The position numbers and the translations under genes were made by a program. Below the pieces are notes generated by a model. It saw only the letters and a list, made by a program, of their open reading frames with translations, was not told the origin of the DNA and did not search any database. 64,000 nt of DNA, from contig JAHHIE010000032.1 of assembly GCA_019358945.1 (NCBI GenBank), positions 1-64,000 on the forward strand. Reading direction: 5' to 3'. Origin of the DNA: Stenomitos rutilans HA7619-LM2 (GTDB taxonomy: Bacteria; Cyanobacteriota; Cyanobacteriia; Leptolyngbyales; Leptolyngbyaceae). This document shows, piece after piece, positions 63,662 through 64,000 of the stretch; positions within the stretch are counted from its first letter, which is position 1; the number at the start of each line of letters is the position of its first letter.

Positions 63662-64000
63662 AAGAGGTCAGTGAAGGAGATGGAACAGTGCCGAGCGCCC
63701 GGCACCCCACCCGACCCCAAGAATGCGTTTGATGACAGGCAGAGTGTCACGTGTCGGATGCATGCTGTTGTTGGGCGGCGGCGATAAGGAGACCTACGAC
63801 CCTGATTTCTAGCTATATCCTTACAACCCATACATCATGGTAAGGAAAAGCCTTGCCTATTTTACGCAACCCGTTAAGAAATGATAAACGGCGATGTCCT
63901 TCGAGCAAATGAAACGGCCGCTTGAGAGGTTCGCCGCCAGGAAATGTATGCTGCCCCCGCTCATTCTGAAGAAGAATTATAGGTGTATTCCATGTACCTT
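63662..64000. other. Right end of window, no gene recognised
   Basis: No convincing coding sequence. A GTTGTTGGGCGGCGG stretch near 63766 contains GTTGGGC, which fits an integron core consensus, but no full site could be traced. Confidence 0.35.

Overview
The window looks like part of a large, mosaic cyanobacterial plasmid or plasmid-like accessory region. The palindrome GCGATCGC (HIP1, a cyanobacterial signature) is scattered through most of it. Several protein types are typical of filamentous cyanobacteria: NB-ARC/WD40 regulators, a WD40-GTPase-TIR protein, a giant calcium-binding RTX protein, pentapeptide repeats and Uma2/DUF2887 nucleases. No rRNA, tRNA or CRISPR array was seen.

Layout. 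(1) 1-3823: a tyrosine recombinase gene split by a complete 3.4-kb tnpA-only Tn3-family element, with matching 39-bp ends and a 5-bp target duplication. (2) 4376-24820: signalling and conflict-type proteins (WD40-GTPase-TIR; two HTH-NB-ARC proteins, one with WD40 repeats), a conserved cyanobacterial protein, an NfeD-like protein, a GNAT, a 2160-residue RTX protein and a small cysteine-motif secreted protein. (3) 24901-29037: small accessory genes (zinc-ribbon membrane protein, DUF433, Imm35-like, DUF4240, RHH). (4) 29358-41978: plasmid backbone, with a large tyrosine recombinase, RHH regulators, a primase-like replication protein, a Uma2 nuclease, and a tightly packed operon of membrane proteins ending in a membrane-anchored FtsK/TraD-like ATPase. 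(5) 42121-48434: TPR-trypsin protease, a wrecked type IV coupling protein gene, a holin-lysozyme-C39 fusion and an SPFH coiled-coil membrane protein. (6) 48525-52678: a 229-bp Tn3-derived miniature element, a serine recombinase, and a ParA plus RHH partition locus whose repeats flank and run through the RHH gene. (7) 53541-55796: a group II intron whose RT-HNH protein is split by one amber codon. (8) 55822-59477: a compact five-gene operon (RHH, GNAT, ImmA/IrrE protease, Nmad2-like protein, duplicated zinc-ribbon protein), with no HIP1 site seen and mobile DNA on both sides. (9) 59614-64000: Tn3 remnant, minimal tyrosine recombinase, pentapeptide protein, second 229-bp miniature element, and an NTF2-like gene followed by an attC-like site.

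How it fits together. The primase-like protein, ParA/RHH and resolvase-type enzymes would replicate and maintain the replicon. The 37-41.6 kb operon may move or anchor DNA at the membrane. The rest is cargo brought in by Tn3-type elements, a group II intron and possibly integron cassettes. The strongest candidate for an undescribed system is the 55.8-59.5 kb five-gene operon. The second is the 37.1-41.6 kb membrane/ATPase operon.
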